Counted from the stretch's first letter, positions 48,801-62,348 are shown. The stretch is 64,000 nucleotides of DNA from Zea mays (GCF_902167145.1 NC_050097.1:223281034-223345033); one strand, 5' to 3'. Made by a program: numbers and translations. The notes: generated from the sequence alone by a model not told the origin.

Positions 48801-49931
48801 ATGTCCGCCGAGCCCACCTCTCCGCCTCTATCGACGGCGCAGGTCCGCGGGAGCCTCATCCCGCCGCTTCCAGACGACTTGGCTGTCCACTGCATCGCTC
48901 TCTTGCCGCGCGCCGCGCACCCATCCCTGGCCCTCGTCTCCCGCGCTTTCCACGCCCTCCTGTGCCGCCACCCGGAGCCGCTCCTCGCCGCGCGCCGCAC
49001 CCTCCGCTGCTCCGAACCCCACGTCCTCCTCTCCCTCCGCCCACCCTCCTCCGCGTCCCCTATCTTCTTCCTCCTGCTCCCGCACCCCGGGTGGCCCCCG
49101 CTCCCGCTTCCCTCCCCTCCCGTCCCCGTCTCGTCCTCCGCGTCGGCCGCCACCGACGGCGCCCGGCTCTTCCTCGTCGGCGGATCCGTATCCGCGGTCC
49201 CCTCTGCGTCCGTGCAGATCCTGGACCCCCGGGCCAGATCCTGGTCCGCCGGCCCGCGCCTGTCCTCTACGCGGGAGTTCGCCGCGGCCGTCGCGCACTC
49301 CGGGGCGCTGTTCGTCGCCGGCGGCTGCATCCCCTCGTCCCCTTTCTGGGCCGAGGCTCTCGACCTCTCCACTCCGAACGCCAAGTGGAGAGCCGTCGCC
49401 AGCCCGGCCCACCTCCGCGAGAAGTGGATGCACGGCTGCGCGTCGCTCGACGGGAAGGTCGTTGTGGTGGCGGACCGTGGCGGCTTGTCCTACGATCCTT
49501 CGGCGCCACCTGCGGAGGCGTGGGCACCGGTGTCGCCGGTGCTTGACATGGGATGGAAGGGCCGAGCTGCAGTGGTTGAGGGAATCCTCTACTCTTACGA
49601 TTACCTGGGACAGGTCAAGGGGTATGATCCGTACACTGATTCTTGGAGCACAGTGGAGGGGTTGGAGGGGGAGCTACCTAAGTTCTTGTGCGGCGCCACA
49701 CTTGCCGATGTTGGAGGATTGCTCTACTTGGTTTGGGAAGGAAAGTGGAAAGGGAAATTAAAAGGTAAGATGGAAATGAGGAGCATGGTAGTGATTGAAT
49801 GGGCCAGCATTCAGATTACAAGGGTCCAAGAGGGACGGCTAAGAGGAAAGGTTGTCTCTAGGGACACTGTTCTGTTCCCGGATATGCCAAGAGGTTCAAC
49901 GATCACACATTGCATTGCATTGGAGTTGTGA
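48801..49931 (+). CDS. F-box/kelch-repeat protein (SKIP6-like), single exon
   Basis: Such proteins are substrate receptors of SCF ubiquitin ligases, binding SKP1/ASK through the F-box and targets through kelch repeats. The intronless frame gives 376 aa. The F-box lies at about residues 20-60 (LIPPLPDDLAVHCIALLPRA, then LALVSRAFHALL). Kelch-type blades follow: FLVGGSVSAV, RSWSAGPRLSSTREFAAAVA, LFVAGGC, WRAVASPAHLREKWMHGCAS, and GQVKGYDPYTDSWSTVEGLE. The start ATG in GCCATGTCC is a good plant context and is the first in frame. The gene is strongly GC-biased in its 5' half, as is common in grasses. The substrate is unknown; the SKIP6-like label rests on overall resemblance. Confidence 0.88.
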   Translation: MSAEPTSPPLSTAQVRGSLIPPLPDDLAVHCIALLPRAAHPSLALVSRAFHALLCRHPEPLLAARRTLRCSEPHVLLSLRPPSSASPIFFLLLPHPGWPPLPLPSPPVPVSSSASAATDGARLFLVGGSVSAVPSASVQILDPRARSWSAGPRLSSTREFAAAVAHSGALFVAGGCIPSSPFWAEALDLSTPNAKWRAVASPAHLREKWMHGCASLDGKVVVVADRGGLSYDPSAPPAEAWAPVSPVLDMGWKGRAAVVEGILYSYDYLGQVKGYDPYTDSWSTVEGLEGELPKFLCGATLADVGGLLYLVWEGKWKGKLKGKMEMRSMVVIEWASIQITRVQEGRLRGKVVSRDTVLFPDMPRGSTITHCIALEL

Positions 49932-50993
49932 TGCAGCAGATGCAGATGTAAAGCAGGTAAAATGCATGCTTTTGAGTGGTATAATGTGGTTTTTATCCTT
50001 GTTATAGGCTCCTTTGATCGAGTTCTATACTTGCTTGATTTGGTTGAACAAATTAACTAACCGCCAATTGCCATTTTTTACTTGTTTGCTGTTGCAAATA
50101 TCACTGTGGTGGAGAGATGACAACGGGGATTCGATCCCTGATTCCCCGCAGGGAATTTCCCTATTATGGCCCGTTCGTTTTCTCTCCCATCCATGTGGAT
50201 TGGATGTGTTTAAATCCATAGCAAGTCAAAATCTCTACTAATTTTTTCCAATCTCATCTAATCCATGTGATATAGGAATAACCGAACAAAACCTTAGCGG
50301 ACAGGGATGGGAGCAATTTAATCTCCACGGGGATTGAAACAGCAAAAAGTTAGTCCCTGTTAAATATATATTGGACGGATGATATTTATGTTTGGAACCA
50401 AGCTTGTATCATTATTCAGTTTGTGTTCTTGAATGTCTGGATCACAGTCATTGATAAATGACTTGTCAGCATTTCACCTGCACAGGTCACCTTGATCAGC
50501 ATTTTAAAAGTTCCAATTTCTTCATTCAGCTGTACTGCTGCCTGCTTGCGAGAAGTGAGCTAGTTCTTGGTCACTGGAATGCCCTTCAGCGTCAGTAAAT
50601 AGTCACCTATTCTCGTTACTGCTGTAGGTTCCAACGATGATTCAGGCGGTTTGTTCCACTTATATTGGCTTTCAAGGCTTGCTGGCTAACGGTAATTTGT
50701 CATTGTTTTATGCGAATAAGTTTGCTGCAATGCTTTAGCACTGTGTATAATTAAGCTGTTTTGCTAATAGGTTGATATCATGGGGCCATTGCAACAGAAA
50801 AATACTTCAGTTGTGTTGATTAGATATGCCATCAGTTAGTCCAGTCGGTGCTGATTATGCTGATACATTCATGACACGGTTATATTCAGCCAGTGTACCA
50901 TTTATTAGTAGTTGTATAGCAGGTACTCTGTTAGTCTTGCCCCTGTTCCCAAACAAACTCTTTTAGCGGTCACACTTGTTAGATATTATTTCG
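49932..50993. other. Downstream of the F-box gene, no gene
   Basis: 3' untranslated and spacer sequence. The open frame at 50014-50241 has no recognisable features. Confidence 0.5.
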
Positions 50994-51211
50994 GGGTGTT
51001 TGAATGTACTAGACCTAATAGTTAGTAGCTAAAATTAGTTGAAGAGATTCAAACACCCTAGCTAATAGTTCAACTATTTGTTAGCTAATAATTCAACTAT
51101 TAGTTATTTTTAGTAAATTAGTTAATATTTAGCTAGCTATTTGTTAGCTAGATACTTGCACTAGCAAATTTTTAGCCAGCTAACTATTAGCTCTAATGCA
51201 TTCAAACACCC
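50994..51211. mobile_element. MITE with GGGTGTTTGAATG ends
   Basis: GGGTGTTTGAATGTACTAGA and its inverted form ending CATTCAAACACCC bracket 218 bp. An additional internal end (ATTCAAACACCCTA near 51046) suggests a compound or rearranged element. Interior repeats of CTAATAGTT occur in both orientations. Confidence 0.65.
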
Positions 51212-51598
51212 TATTAGTGTATCTGTACGAAGTCTCTTGAGTTGTGGCACCGATAGGTTGCATTCTGAGGCATCATTAGAGTATACCCACCTATTTTTGT
51301 GCCAAAATGCCATGCCATGGATCACATCTCAGTACTAGCCATGTCAAAGAAACGTTCTTTCATCCTCAGGCATCAAATGATGGAATTTTAGTATGTCACT
51401 GAATTGCAGGAACAATATTCCCGAAGTATCGCAATGCCTTCATCGCAACTCCTTGAGTGATCCCATCATTCTAAAGATATATGTAAGAATTGGAAGTTCA
51501 AAATTGGTCCGCCTAGAATTTCTGTGCATCTTAGAGCATCTCCAAGAGGGGTCTTATTAAACAAGGTTGTATATTGAAATATAGGGCTTGGGACCTAA

Positions 51599-51952
51599 GA
51601 GCAACTCCAGTAGTTCTCTAAAAGACTTCCTAAATCAATAATTTAGGTAGTTAACATGAAAACTATTCTCCAACAGTTCTCTAAATGAACTTTCTAAATT
51701 TAACAACTTGTCATCTAACCTCATTTTCTCTCTACATTTGGCAACCATTTAACAACTCCCTAAACAAAAATGTTGACTGCATTATATAGTTTTTGTGACT
51801 TATTTTTTATGTGGATAAATACAAAACAAAATTACAACCTATATTTAGAGAACTATTGGAGAACTCATATTTTTTTACTCTAAAAGTCATTTAGCAACTT
51901 CTTAAATCTGTAATTTAGAGAGCTAAAATTTACATAACTATTGGAGTTGCTC
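51599..51952. mobile_element. Tourist/PIF MITE (354 bp)
   Basis: Ends GAGCAACTCCAGTAG and TATTGGAGTTGCTC are inverted repeats, flanked by TAA (51596-51598 and 51953-51955). Internal copies of TTCTCTAAA occur in both orientations. Confidence 0.7.
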
Positions 51953-52217
51953 TAAGCGGTGACCCTATTTCATCAAAATTTATCAAATGATTATAGGGTT
52001 TGGCATCTGAGGTTCTAAATATAGTATCACATATATTGAAGTCCTATCCTTATTTTCTCTTAATCTACAACTATTTATTTTCTTAGATAGCATTATTTGA
52101 GGCCAAACTGTTGGAGTAAATTTCTTTTGAGGCACTAAACACTTTAATAATGGTTCTATTTCAATTCTAAGGCGCTATTTTAGAGTTCTTTGTTAGAGAT
52201 GCTCCATGTAAAACTTA

Positions 52218-52468
52218 CTCCCTTTGGTGTCCTATTAGTTGTTGTTTTGGATAAGGTTTGAGTCAAACTTATAAAATTTTGACTATAAATAATTTTTTGT
52301 TGTTTATTTTTGAAATCTAATATTTATATGCATCGATTTATATTAAAAAGTATTTTTTTTATAAAAGTATAAATGAATTAAGAGTTTATTTGTATATTTT
52401 TTTAAATATTTGTCAAAGTTATATTTTGGAGACCGTCTAAACGACAACTAATAGAACACCGAAGTGAG
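52218..52468. mobile_element. Stowaway-like MITE (251 bp)
   Basis: CTCCCTTTGGTGTCCTATTA followed by GTTGT is inverted at the right end (ACAACTAATAGAACACCGAA then GTGAG). TA dinucleotides flank both sides (52216-52217, 52469-52470), the Tc1/Mariner target duplication. Confidence 0.75.
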
Positions 52469-52937
52469 TAATCTTTAGCCAAGCGTGTTGCTTTTTTTAC
52501 TTGCAGGGAGCAGACAATGCTAAGCCTCGTGGTCACGGTGTGTTTCGATTCGACTGGCTACAGGTGTTCGGACGGCTACAAATGCAATACATAAAGATAA
52601 AATACTAAAATAGTTATAGCCGCAGTCGGATTAAGCCACAGTCAGGATTAAAACCGTAGTAAACAGCCATGGTTGAGCGCTTGGGAAGGACATCATCCGC
52701 TTGGAATCTTCAGGTCTTTGAAGTAGCGAAGTTTGACGGCAAAGAAACTACCTGGACTAGCCACTGTAAGGTGTAGATGGATATTACTTGTTTTGTTTCT
52801 ATATTTTCTCTCCGGATTCGGATATAAATATAAATATTATCGAGTTTTGGCGGTTCGAGTGACTATTGATATTTTATATATTTACTAGTCAGTTGCTCGT
52901 GTTTTGCTACAGTTGTTATATAATTATTTTTTTAAGC

Positions 52938-53500
52938 ACTAAGATATAACCAACCCGCAATGAATAGGGAAGGTATAGTAATGCTATGAATAATCCAGTA
53001 TCGAATACTGATAATAATATCAGGAAAAGAACGTTCTCCCGTGCTTTCAGACATGCTGAGCTCCCAAAATTTTTATTCAAAAAAGGAATTGATTTCATAA
53101 AAGATGGGATCCAGCAGTAAATAGAAACTACTGATATTTCATCCTTGTGAGATTATCAATTTTGTACCCAATGTGTATTTTGAGTATATCGAATTAGTAT
53201 AGCTATCCTTCCTATGGCACAACAATCTAGTTTTGCTCGGTCCCGAAACAGAATTCTTTTTTTCTCTTTTTTATTCCTTGTCTATAGGAAAAATTACATG
53301 TTATTCAAGGCATCAATAGAACCCCACAAATTTTTTGGGTCCTACTTATTTTCATTGTCTTCGGAATAGTAGAATATTTTAATTTGGAATAGCGGCCAAG
53401 ATCTTGGGAAAATCTAAGTTAATAATTAATAAGATAAATAATTTAGGAAGGATATTCTCATATTGACGCAATACAAAGATAAGTATATGCAAAATCGATC
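52938..53500 (-). pseudogene. psbE: Plastid-derived DNA with the start of psbE
   Basis: The minus strand from 53054 down to 52938 reads [20 protein letters not shown] and then [19 protein letters not shown], the first 39 codons of cytochrome b559 alpha subunit (psbE) of photosystem II. The membrane helix is cut where the match ends. The AT-rich sequence above 53054 looks like the plastid region upstream of psbE. This is a nuclear copy of chloroplast DNA without function; the upper boundary is approximate. Confidence 0.8.
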
Positions 53501-53751
53501 GTAAATAATAAGATACGTGTGGTTTGGTGGTTAATCCTAATTTTTTGGAGTGGGGGTGTGGGTTTGAGTGCTCGCTCTGCATTATTTTTTGCGTGACGTG
53601 GTACCTGCACGAGCAGGCGCAGTAGCTGGCTGCGCGGGTGCTGTGAGTCTACAGGGCAGTAGCTAAGAGCGCAGTTTGTGGGGCCCACAGGGCACGACGT
53701 TGAGGCGGGGCACGTGAGGCGGGAGAACCAGTCGGAGCGTTTGGGGCAGGT

Positions 53752-56307
53752 GAAAGGGAAATGTGACTTTGCACTATTTCTAGTTGTTTTTGGTGATTAA
53801 ATACTTAACACATTTTTATGGACTAACAACTCCAAATATGAGTATGAGCACAGGTACTTACAGGTACTTGAAAGGCAAATCGAGAAATATAGGGGTATAT
53901 TGCAAATCATACGTCATTTAAGTAACAAAGGTGTGATTCTAGCATTTAGTGAATTGTTTTAGTTATTAACAATGTTCATATAAGTGTTAGGAAGCTTTTT
54001 AAGTTGAACCAATTTGGAGAAATGGTGTTTGGCTAAGTTTGGCCAAACATGTGCGAGTTTGGGGAACATCAGACTGTCCGGTATGCACTGGACAATGTTT
54101 GGTGCCTAGATTATTCACCGACGAACATGCCACTATCGGGATTCTGTCGGGGCGCCGCACAGATAATTCATCAGACAGTCCGGTGTGCACCGGAGCACCG
54201 GACAGTCCGGTGTGACAGCCGCACGCCTGACCAACGGTCGGCCGCGCTATCTGCGCAGGCCACGTCAGCTCCGTCAAGGGTCACCACACTGCACCGGTCT
54301 GTTCGGTGTGCCAAGCGACCAACGACGTACAACGATCGGCAACAGTCGGCTTCGCCAAAGAAGGAAACGAATCAGCTACTATGTAGTGGCTGGTGTGCAC
54401 CGGACGATCCGGTGCACCCGCGGACAGAAGACAACCAAAGCCTTCCAAATGAAGATCAAACAACTTCTTGGCCCCTTAGGGCTATAAAAGGCACCCTAGG
54501 TGCATGGAGCTGTAACCTAAGCACTTTTTGAACACACTACAACTTCGAATCTTTGCGCCACACAATTGTTTTGCTAGAGAGAGATTTGAGCGTGTTCTTA
54601 AGCTATAACTCTGTCATTGTGTTTCGCGCGCTCTCTTTTCACTTGTGTGTGTGTTGTTGCTGTGTTGTGCTTGAAAGGGAAATGTGCCCTTAAGCCATTT
54701 CTAAGTATTTTGATAATCATGTGCCAACACAAATGATTTAAGAATGAAACTATGCCAAATTGTGGAAGAAGTGCAAATCAACACAAAGGTATGATTCTAG
54801 ACTTAGTACATTGGTTTTTGTGTACTAACATATTTGTCTAAGTGCTAGAATCAAAGAAAAGACAAAATGAAAAAGAGTTGGCTGTGTACAGCCAACCGCT
54901 GTTCAGTCTGGGTGCACCGGACAGTGTCCGGTGCGCCAGGCTGGCTCTGGTGAAAAGGCCGCTCTCGGGAATTGAACGGCGGCGTACGGCTATAAATCAC
55001 CGGACTGTCCGGTGAGCCAACGGTCGGCCGCGCAATCCGTGCGTGACGCGTGGCTGGGCCAACGGTCTGATGGGTGCACCGGACTGTCCGGTGTGCACCG
55101 GACAGTGTCCGGTGCGCCAACGGCTCCAAATCGTCAACGGTCGGCTGCGCCAGAACAGGAAAGAAATATGTACCGGACTGTCCGGTGCACCAGTCGACAG
55201 AAGGCAAGATTTGCCTTCCTGGATTGCTCTAAACGACTCCTAGCTGCATTGGGGCTATAAAAGGGACCCCTAGGCGCATGAAGGAGAATACCAAGCATTC
55301 TTTGATCATCTCTTAGCACCAAGACATCTCTCTAGCGCATTTGATTCGTTGTGATAGCAATTTGAGCTACTCTTGAGTTGAGAACTCCATGTGTGATCTT
55401 AGAGCTCAAGTTGTGACTTGTGTGTGTGTTTTGTGCTCGTGCTTTGAGGCTTGTGTGTGTTGCTCTTCCCATTCTTACATCTATGCTTCTTTGTGATCAT
55501 CTCATTGTAAGGGCGAGAGGCTCCAAGTTGTGGAGATTCCTCGCAAATGGGAAAGAGTAAAGAAAGAAGAACATCGTGGTATTCAAGTTGATCATTGGAT
55601 CACTTGAAAGGAGTTGAGTGCAACTCTCGTACATTGGGACGCCACAACGTGGACTAGGCAAGTATTGTACTTGGCCGAACCACAGGATAAATCCTTGTGT
55701 CTCTTGTGCTTGTTCTCACTGTGTCAATTGTGATTCACAAGAGCTCTCCTTAGTCACTTGATTTCATTGTACTAACACTTAATCAAGTTTGTGGCTTTGA
55801 GTTTCAAGTTTTTACAGGATCACATATTTACCCCCCATCTAGGTGCTCTCAGTGCTCTTGTGTGAGTTTCTACTCCATCCCCTTACTCCGTTTTGATTGT
55901 AAACATTTGTGTAAGATGGAGATTCCTCACAATGGGATTTTGGTATAAGGAAGATATATGTGGCAATCAAGTTTGATATTTGGATTACTTGAGAGGGCTT
56001 GAGTGCAACCCTTGATCAAAGGAGGTCACCACAACGTGGAGTATGCATTGGCTGAACCACTGTAAAAATCGCTGTGTCACTTGTCCATTTACTTATTACG
56101 ATTAATATCTTCTTGGGTTCTCTACTCACTTGCAATATTGCTCCTAAGTTTAATAATCATCTTAAAGGAGCAATCATGTGAAGAGTTTTTCCTTCTTCTC
56201 TCTTTTAATCCTAACTTGGTTTTAGTTCTCACTAACAACCTGTATAAACCAATTTTGCGTTGTTTAGAGTTGATTTCTACAGAATCAGCTATTCACCCCC
56301 TCTATCA
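53752..56307 (+). mobile_element. Solo LTR (outer), split by another solo LTR
   Basis: It starts TGAAAGGGAAATGTGACTTT and ends CCCTCTATCA, with a TATAAAA at about 54483 and CACCGGAC/GTCCGGTG-type palindromes at 54060-54420. Without the inner LTR it is about 1.37 kb. No internal retrotransposon sequence lies next to it, so it is a solo LTR. The flanking pentamers GCAGG and GTACG match at only 3 of 5 positions. Confidence 0.65.
54672..55851 (+). mobile_element. Solo LTR (inner), 1180 bp, with target duplication GTGCT
   Basis: It starts TGAAAGGGAAATGTGCCCTT and ends GTGCTCTCA. GTGCT flanks both sides exactly (54667-54671 and 55852-55856). TATAAAA occurs near 55256, and palindromes of the CACCGGACTGTCCGGTG type at 54915-55190. 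No internal domain is present, so this is recombination product of a full Copia-type element. Confidence 0.85.
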
Positions 56308-56386
56308 GTACGGAGGATGAAACCGTGGTAGCACCACGCCTCCACATTAGGTTCTTAATATAGTGATATAGAAGAATACTTATATA

Positions 56387-56579
56387 GGTGCTGTTTGGTT
56401 CACGAAATGTAACGTAAAGGGTAATGGTAATGATTTACACTCGATTACTGGCGGTAACAAGTTTGAATAATCTGGTATCAATTTTTAGTATGGTATCTGA
56501 GTACGGTTGGACTAAAACAAACATGATCTAACGTTATCACTTACTCATTACGTTACAAATATGTGAACCAAACGCTACC
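56387..56579. mobile_element. MITE upstream of the HIG1 gene
   Basis: GGTGCTGTTTGGTTCAC and GTGAACCAAACGCTACC are inverted repeats (14 of 17 bases) with ATA on both sides (56384-56386, 56580-56582). The inner ends also pair (TGTAACGTAA and TTACGTTACA). Confidence 0.65.
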
Positions 56580-57278
56580 ATAGTTAAATATGGATCAGAT
56601 CTTGAACTCTCCTGGATGTATCGAATTCATGTATCGAATTTTAATACGGATACACCCGCACTGAGAATACATTGCGTGCCAAACCCGTGGGTACCTAGCA
56701 ACTAGCCATTACCACTGCCTCGTGCCGTCGTGCGTGCAGGTGCAGCTTGCCAAACCCGTGCGTACCAGCACAAAACCACCAGCGCGGGGCTCCGCTCCGC
56801 TGCCGCAGTTTTGACCACAGTTTTTTTGTACGCAACGCAACAGTTTTTTTTCCGTCGCCGATACCACCACCTCTCATCTCCTGCGCGCCGCAACTACGTG
56901 GTCATGCCTGTTGCGCGGTGGTGGCACACAACAAAACTCGATGGATCCATCCCGCCGCCACACGCCCGTTTCCTTCCCTTTTCCCGCAGTCCGGATCCAG
57001 TCCACGGCCCACGGGTTGCTGGCTGCCTGGCTTCCGGGCCCCACCACCACCACAGCGACCGCGGGACGCGGGTGCCGCGTGCTCGCTTTCACGAGCACGA
57101 CGAGCTCGGCTTCGGCGTGAGCCAGCGTCGTACGGCTCATCCGCCCCGTCCTCGGTCGCTATTTCTCTGATTCTCTCCATTTCCCTTGCTCCCTACCGTC
57201 GCGGAGGAAGACAAGACGCGCGCGCAGAAGCACACCTGCTCGGGCTACATTAGGAGGACAGCTTCTTCGGCCGGCGAC

Positions 57279-59089
57279 ATGGCGGAGAAGGGCGCGTTGC
57301 AGTCGGCGAGGGAGTGGGTGGTCGACCACAAGCTCCGGGCCGTCGGTAATACTACGTCTTCCAGTCCAGATCCTCTGTTCCATTCCCCTCCCATCTTTCA
57401 TGCGCGGCTGCGCCGACGCTCTCGCGGTGGAATTGATGGCTCTGCTGGTCCCTTTGCGCTTCTTCTGCAGGGACGCTGTGGCTCAGCGGCATCGTCGGCT
57501 CCATCGCCTACAACTGGTCCAGGCCGGGCATGAAGACCAGCGTCAAGATCATCCACGCCAGGTCCCCTTGCTCTTCTTCTCACCACCTGCGCTTGTCCTC
57601 TCTGTCTGCTGTAGGTCAACATCGATTGGTCCAAACATATAGCCGGATTAAGAACATATGATAGAAGCCATTGGAAATCTTCCAAAACAAATAGGTGTAT
57701 GTGTAGTCTTAGTATTATCGGATTAAACTTTAGGGGAGTAATTTTCTCTTTGCATACCTGATATTTGATCAGTTCATGAATACTTCTTTCCCAAGTATAT
57801 TCCATTATAAACTTTTTCCAGAAATAATTATTTATGATGCCTCTCTTAACATGTAACATGGTAGGGTGGTGGCTGGTGGTATACTATCTGTATGTGTTTT
57901 TAGGTGAAAATGGGTGTCCTTTGTGTTGAATAGACCAAGGAGGTGGCACAAGAAGGCCATGGATATGCTAAACTTTTTTGGATATTTCCCCTTTGGCTAT
58001 TCACTGAACCGATAAATTGCTTACTATTTCAGTCGCATTTGAATAAACTGCCTTAATCACATTAAAATTATCAATTATTAATCTTTTGGATATTTGCCCA
58101 CCAACGTAACTGCATGTATAGAACAGCTGGACTTATTGTTGCCGTCCCGTACATCAAGATGTTTTGTTGTGTCCGTTGTATTGTTTAATTGTATATACCT
58201 AGCTCTGATACCCATTTCTAAACGGTGCACTGCTCTTATGCTGCTAGCAATTTCAGTTCCTTCTTTTCATATAAACACCCCACCCCCCCCACCACCCAGC
58301 ATTTACCTTACATCTCTACTCTTGACTATCCGCACTCATACTACTCTAAATTTCTACCCTAAAAAGAATATTCTGTCCTGGTCAGCAAAATTCTTTACTC
58401 TATACCACAATCCTCCGCACTCATGTTTACTCTATATCCCAACCATATACCAATTATCATATATAATATTATTTACCACCCAGTCACACAGTACCGCTGC
58501 CAGCCAATCCTCGGTGTTGTCCGCACACACAGTACCGCTGCCAGCCAATCAGAAGTGGAGAGAGAATATAGAGTTGGAGCACCAAGAACGCTGGATATGA
58601 GGTTTTCGTTGGAGCCCGTAAACTTGCAGTGCCCTTTACAGTTCACCGCTGCGGCGTTCTGCGAGCTGTAAATATTTGAGGTCTTCGGTTTACAGTCGTG
58701 GGTGTGGACAGCCTTATACGCACCAAACGTGGCTGTCCTTGCTCATTTGTGCACAGTATAATAATTTGACATGTGCATGCTCACAAGAGATTTATAAAAT
58801 TAAACTGAGAACTCTCAACCTTGTGCTTCCGACGAACGAAATTGATGTATGCATTCACTGGAAGCTAAAGAATTTCTAGGCGATTGATTGAATGAATATA
58901 CTAACCCAAGGCAACCTGAACGTCAATTTCTTTGGCAGGCTGCATGCTCAGGCTCTCACGCTGGCTGCCTTGGCTGGGTCCGCGCTGGTGGAGTACTACG
59001 ACCACCAGCAAGGGTCAGGATCGAAAGTTCACCAATATGCAAAGCAGTTCCTTTCATCTGATAGCAATAGCGGCCAACAAAAGGAGTAG
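57279..59089 (+). CDS. HIG1-domain (hypoxia-induced, RCF1-like) protein, 3 exons
   Basis: HIG1-domain proteins sit in the inner mitochondrial membrane and assist assembly or stability of respiratory complex IV and supercomplexes. Exons 57279-57345, 57471-57561 and 58939-59089 give 102 aa. Two membrane segments are visible: LWLSGIVGSIAYNW around residues 25-40, and HAQALTLAALAGSALVEYYD around residues 54-73, the latter preceded by the conserved Arg of the HIG1 motif. The C-terminus is hydrophilic. All splice sites are GT/AG and phases agree. The second intron is 1377 bp and holds no gene; a 25-bp direct repeat occurs in it near 58485 and 58524. It appears intact. Confidence 0.9.
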
Positions 59090-60180
59090 CTAGCCAGTGT
59101 CCTTGCGAAGTGCAAGCAGCGGAGTGGGCGTTATTTCCTGATCAAATAATTTTGCCTATGGCACATTCTGTGGAAACTTTGACGGATCTTTGCCTGCTTT
59201 TCTATGCGATGTAAGCTGCTGAAACCTGCACTCATCAAATGTTGTGTATGCAGATGGTACCATGCATTTGTTTCCCTGAATGGCTTCAAATGAAATGAAT
59301 GTTTTTTTTTATCGGTATGCATCATGGGACGTCACAACGATTTTAGCTGTTTGTCTAAGTCGAGTTCAGCAGAATGTTCTCTGTTTACACAACATCTGAG
59401 TGCAGGCTTTGATGGCCAAAAAGTCACTTCCCACTGACAACGACAACGAGATCTAATATCCAGTCACAGGACATCGGCTGGAGAAAACCTCCAAAGAACA
59501 TAGGCGACAATACTTTACCATAAAATAGTGTTGGAGATGCCAAACAAACCTTCAAAGGACACAGACTTGTAATAATTTATTATATAACAGTGTGTTGAAG
59601 ATGCCAGGCATTATTGTAGAACATACTAAAAGAAGAGGTCAAAATTAAATCGCCAGGTCGAATGTCAACCAACTGCTCCATGTGATAAACACACCAAAGA
59701 GACAACAGTGGGCGAAAGGGGCTCGAGCCCCTACCGCTCCCGACCTTATAGGGCTCTATTAGAGCCTCTCTAAAATTTAAATATATTTATATACTATTGT
59801 TGATTATATAAGGAGACATATTTATATGTTACATTTTAATTATAAAAGAGCGAGATAAAGAGCGTGTTATAAGTTGCAGAGTAAAAATATAGACTAGTGA
59901 TGCATAAAATCAATTTTTACCCCTTCATTTATATCTACACTATGAAAGGTGGTGGAATGTCTTCAAACCAAATAACCTACTCTGTAAACGGTCCCTTATT
60001 GAATGTTCATCGAGAAGGCCATTTACACATTTAAATCAATCCGTTAAACGCAGTCGAACCCAAAAAGAACGCATCTAAAAAGCCCAGCCAAACACGAGTG
60101 TTCCATTCCTCCTACTGGGCCCGACTTCCAAGTTCCAACAAACCGGCCCACCAACCCGCTGCGCTCAAATGGCAAACCAC
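59090..60180. other. Spacer between HIG1 and eL22 genes
   Basis: 3' untranslated sequence followed by AT-rich spacer. No gene or clear transposon end was recognised. Confidence 0.5.
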
Positions 60181-60276
60181 ATATCCTATATAAATATCGC
60201 CAGCTGCATCGTCGACTGGATACCCTAGCCGCCACACCTAACGACCCACACGAGCACCAAGCCGAGGGGAGGGGCG
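60100..60276 (+). promoter_or_regulatory. eL22 core promoter
   Basis: TATATAAATA at 60187-60196 lies 80 bp before the start codon. Upstream are TGGGCC-type site II elements (near 60116, 60145) and AAGCCCAGCC (near 60080), motifs common in plant ribosomal protein promoters. A CCCTAGCCGCC stretch, a plausible leader, follows the TATA box. Confidence 0.6.
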
Positions 60277-61461
<1,185 letters not shown>

Positions 61462-62348
61462 ACTGCATTGCACTTATATCTCAGTTTTGAACTCATTGAA
61501 TTTGATACTTGTACCCGTAGTTTTGCAAATGCCCCCATGTTATGCTCTGGTGAATTTTGGATGGTTTATTTATTTGAAAAATCTTTGCATTTGGCTGCTC
61601 CTATATGAACAAAAAATTTAAGAGAAGCTCTTAAGAGAATTTAAAGAATGTGAAGCTATGAACAAGGAAGGATCATACGGCAATGGCAGCTAACTGAATC
61701 CGCAAATACTATTCCACATCTATGCCCACAAACTTTTAAAGTGGTCCGCTGTAAGTCCATAAAGTCCTTAAACTTTTAAAGTGGTTTACTACAGGTCCAA
61801 TTATGGACATGGATTCTCAATTGCAGTGAAGCACTTAAAAAAGTTTAAGTCCTTAAACTTTAGAGTTGTGGAGCTAGCCAGCTAGGTAGGTGAGAATCCT
61901 GGAAAAGTTTAAAGACCCAGGGTGTACTTTACTCAGACATATAAATGTATTAAATGAATATGGAAATATGACATGAATGGAACTTATTTTGTTGTTTTCA
62001 ATTTTTCATCAGGAATGCTTACACCAACTACAGCTTGTTCAGAAATAACACGGCCCAGAAAAATGTGTTGCTATGCTATTGCCTTTTGAGATCATTAGAA
62101 ACTTTGCATCACTACAAGATATATACACAATAGATAGGACGTTAAATCGGACAACCAGAAAGAGAAACCGAACAGCATTAAATACCATATGTTTCTGGAA
62201 ATCTTAACTCTAGATGGCGCGAATATTTCATGAGCAGAAAGAGTTGTGTGCCTACTTGCAGTTGCCAGTACAATACAACTGAAGAGTTTCAATTAGCTGA
62301 TCTATTGCCCTCCAAACTAGTCTAGTAGTCTGGAAGGAAGGAACTGTT
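61462..62348. other. Spacer between convergent eL22 and PPR genes
   Basis: It holds the 3' untranslated regions of both genes. Around 61735-61860 a short motif (CCTTAAACTTTTAAAGTGGT and variants) repeats. No gene was recognised. Confidence 0.5.

Larger units (their letters stand above)
52885..56372 (-). mobile_element. Second Helitron-like segment, interrupted
   Basis: On the minus strand it begins TCTATATCACTATATTAAGA at 56372 and ends CAACTGACTAG at 52885, followed by T (A at 52884 on the plus strand), as a Helitron 3' end should be. The 5' terminal and subterminal parts resemble those of the 8477-15911 element; compare 53515-53590 with 15628-15700. The base outside the 5' end is not the expected one and the 3' hairpin is eroded, so limits are tentative. 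Inside are plastid DNA and two solo LTRs. Confidence 0.5.

Noticed and set aside
52938..53054. A nuclear psbE gene
   Set aside because: Only the first 39 codons remain, without promoter or C-terminus; it is a plastid DNA fragment.
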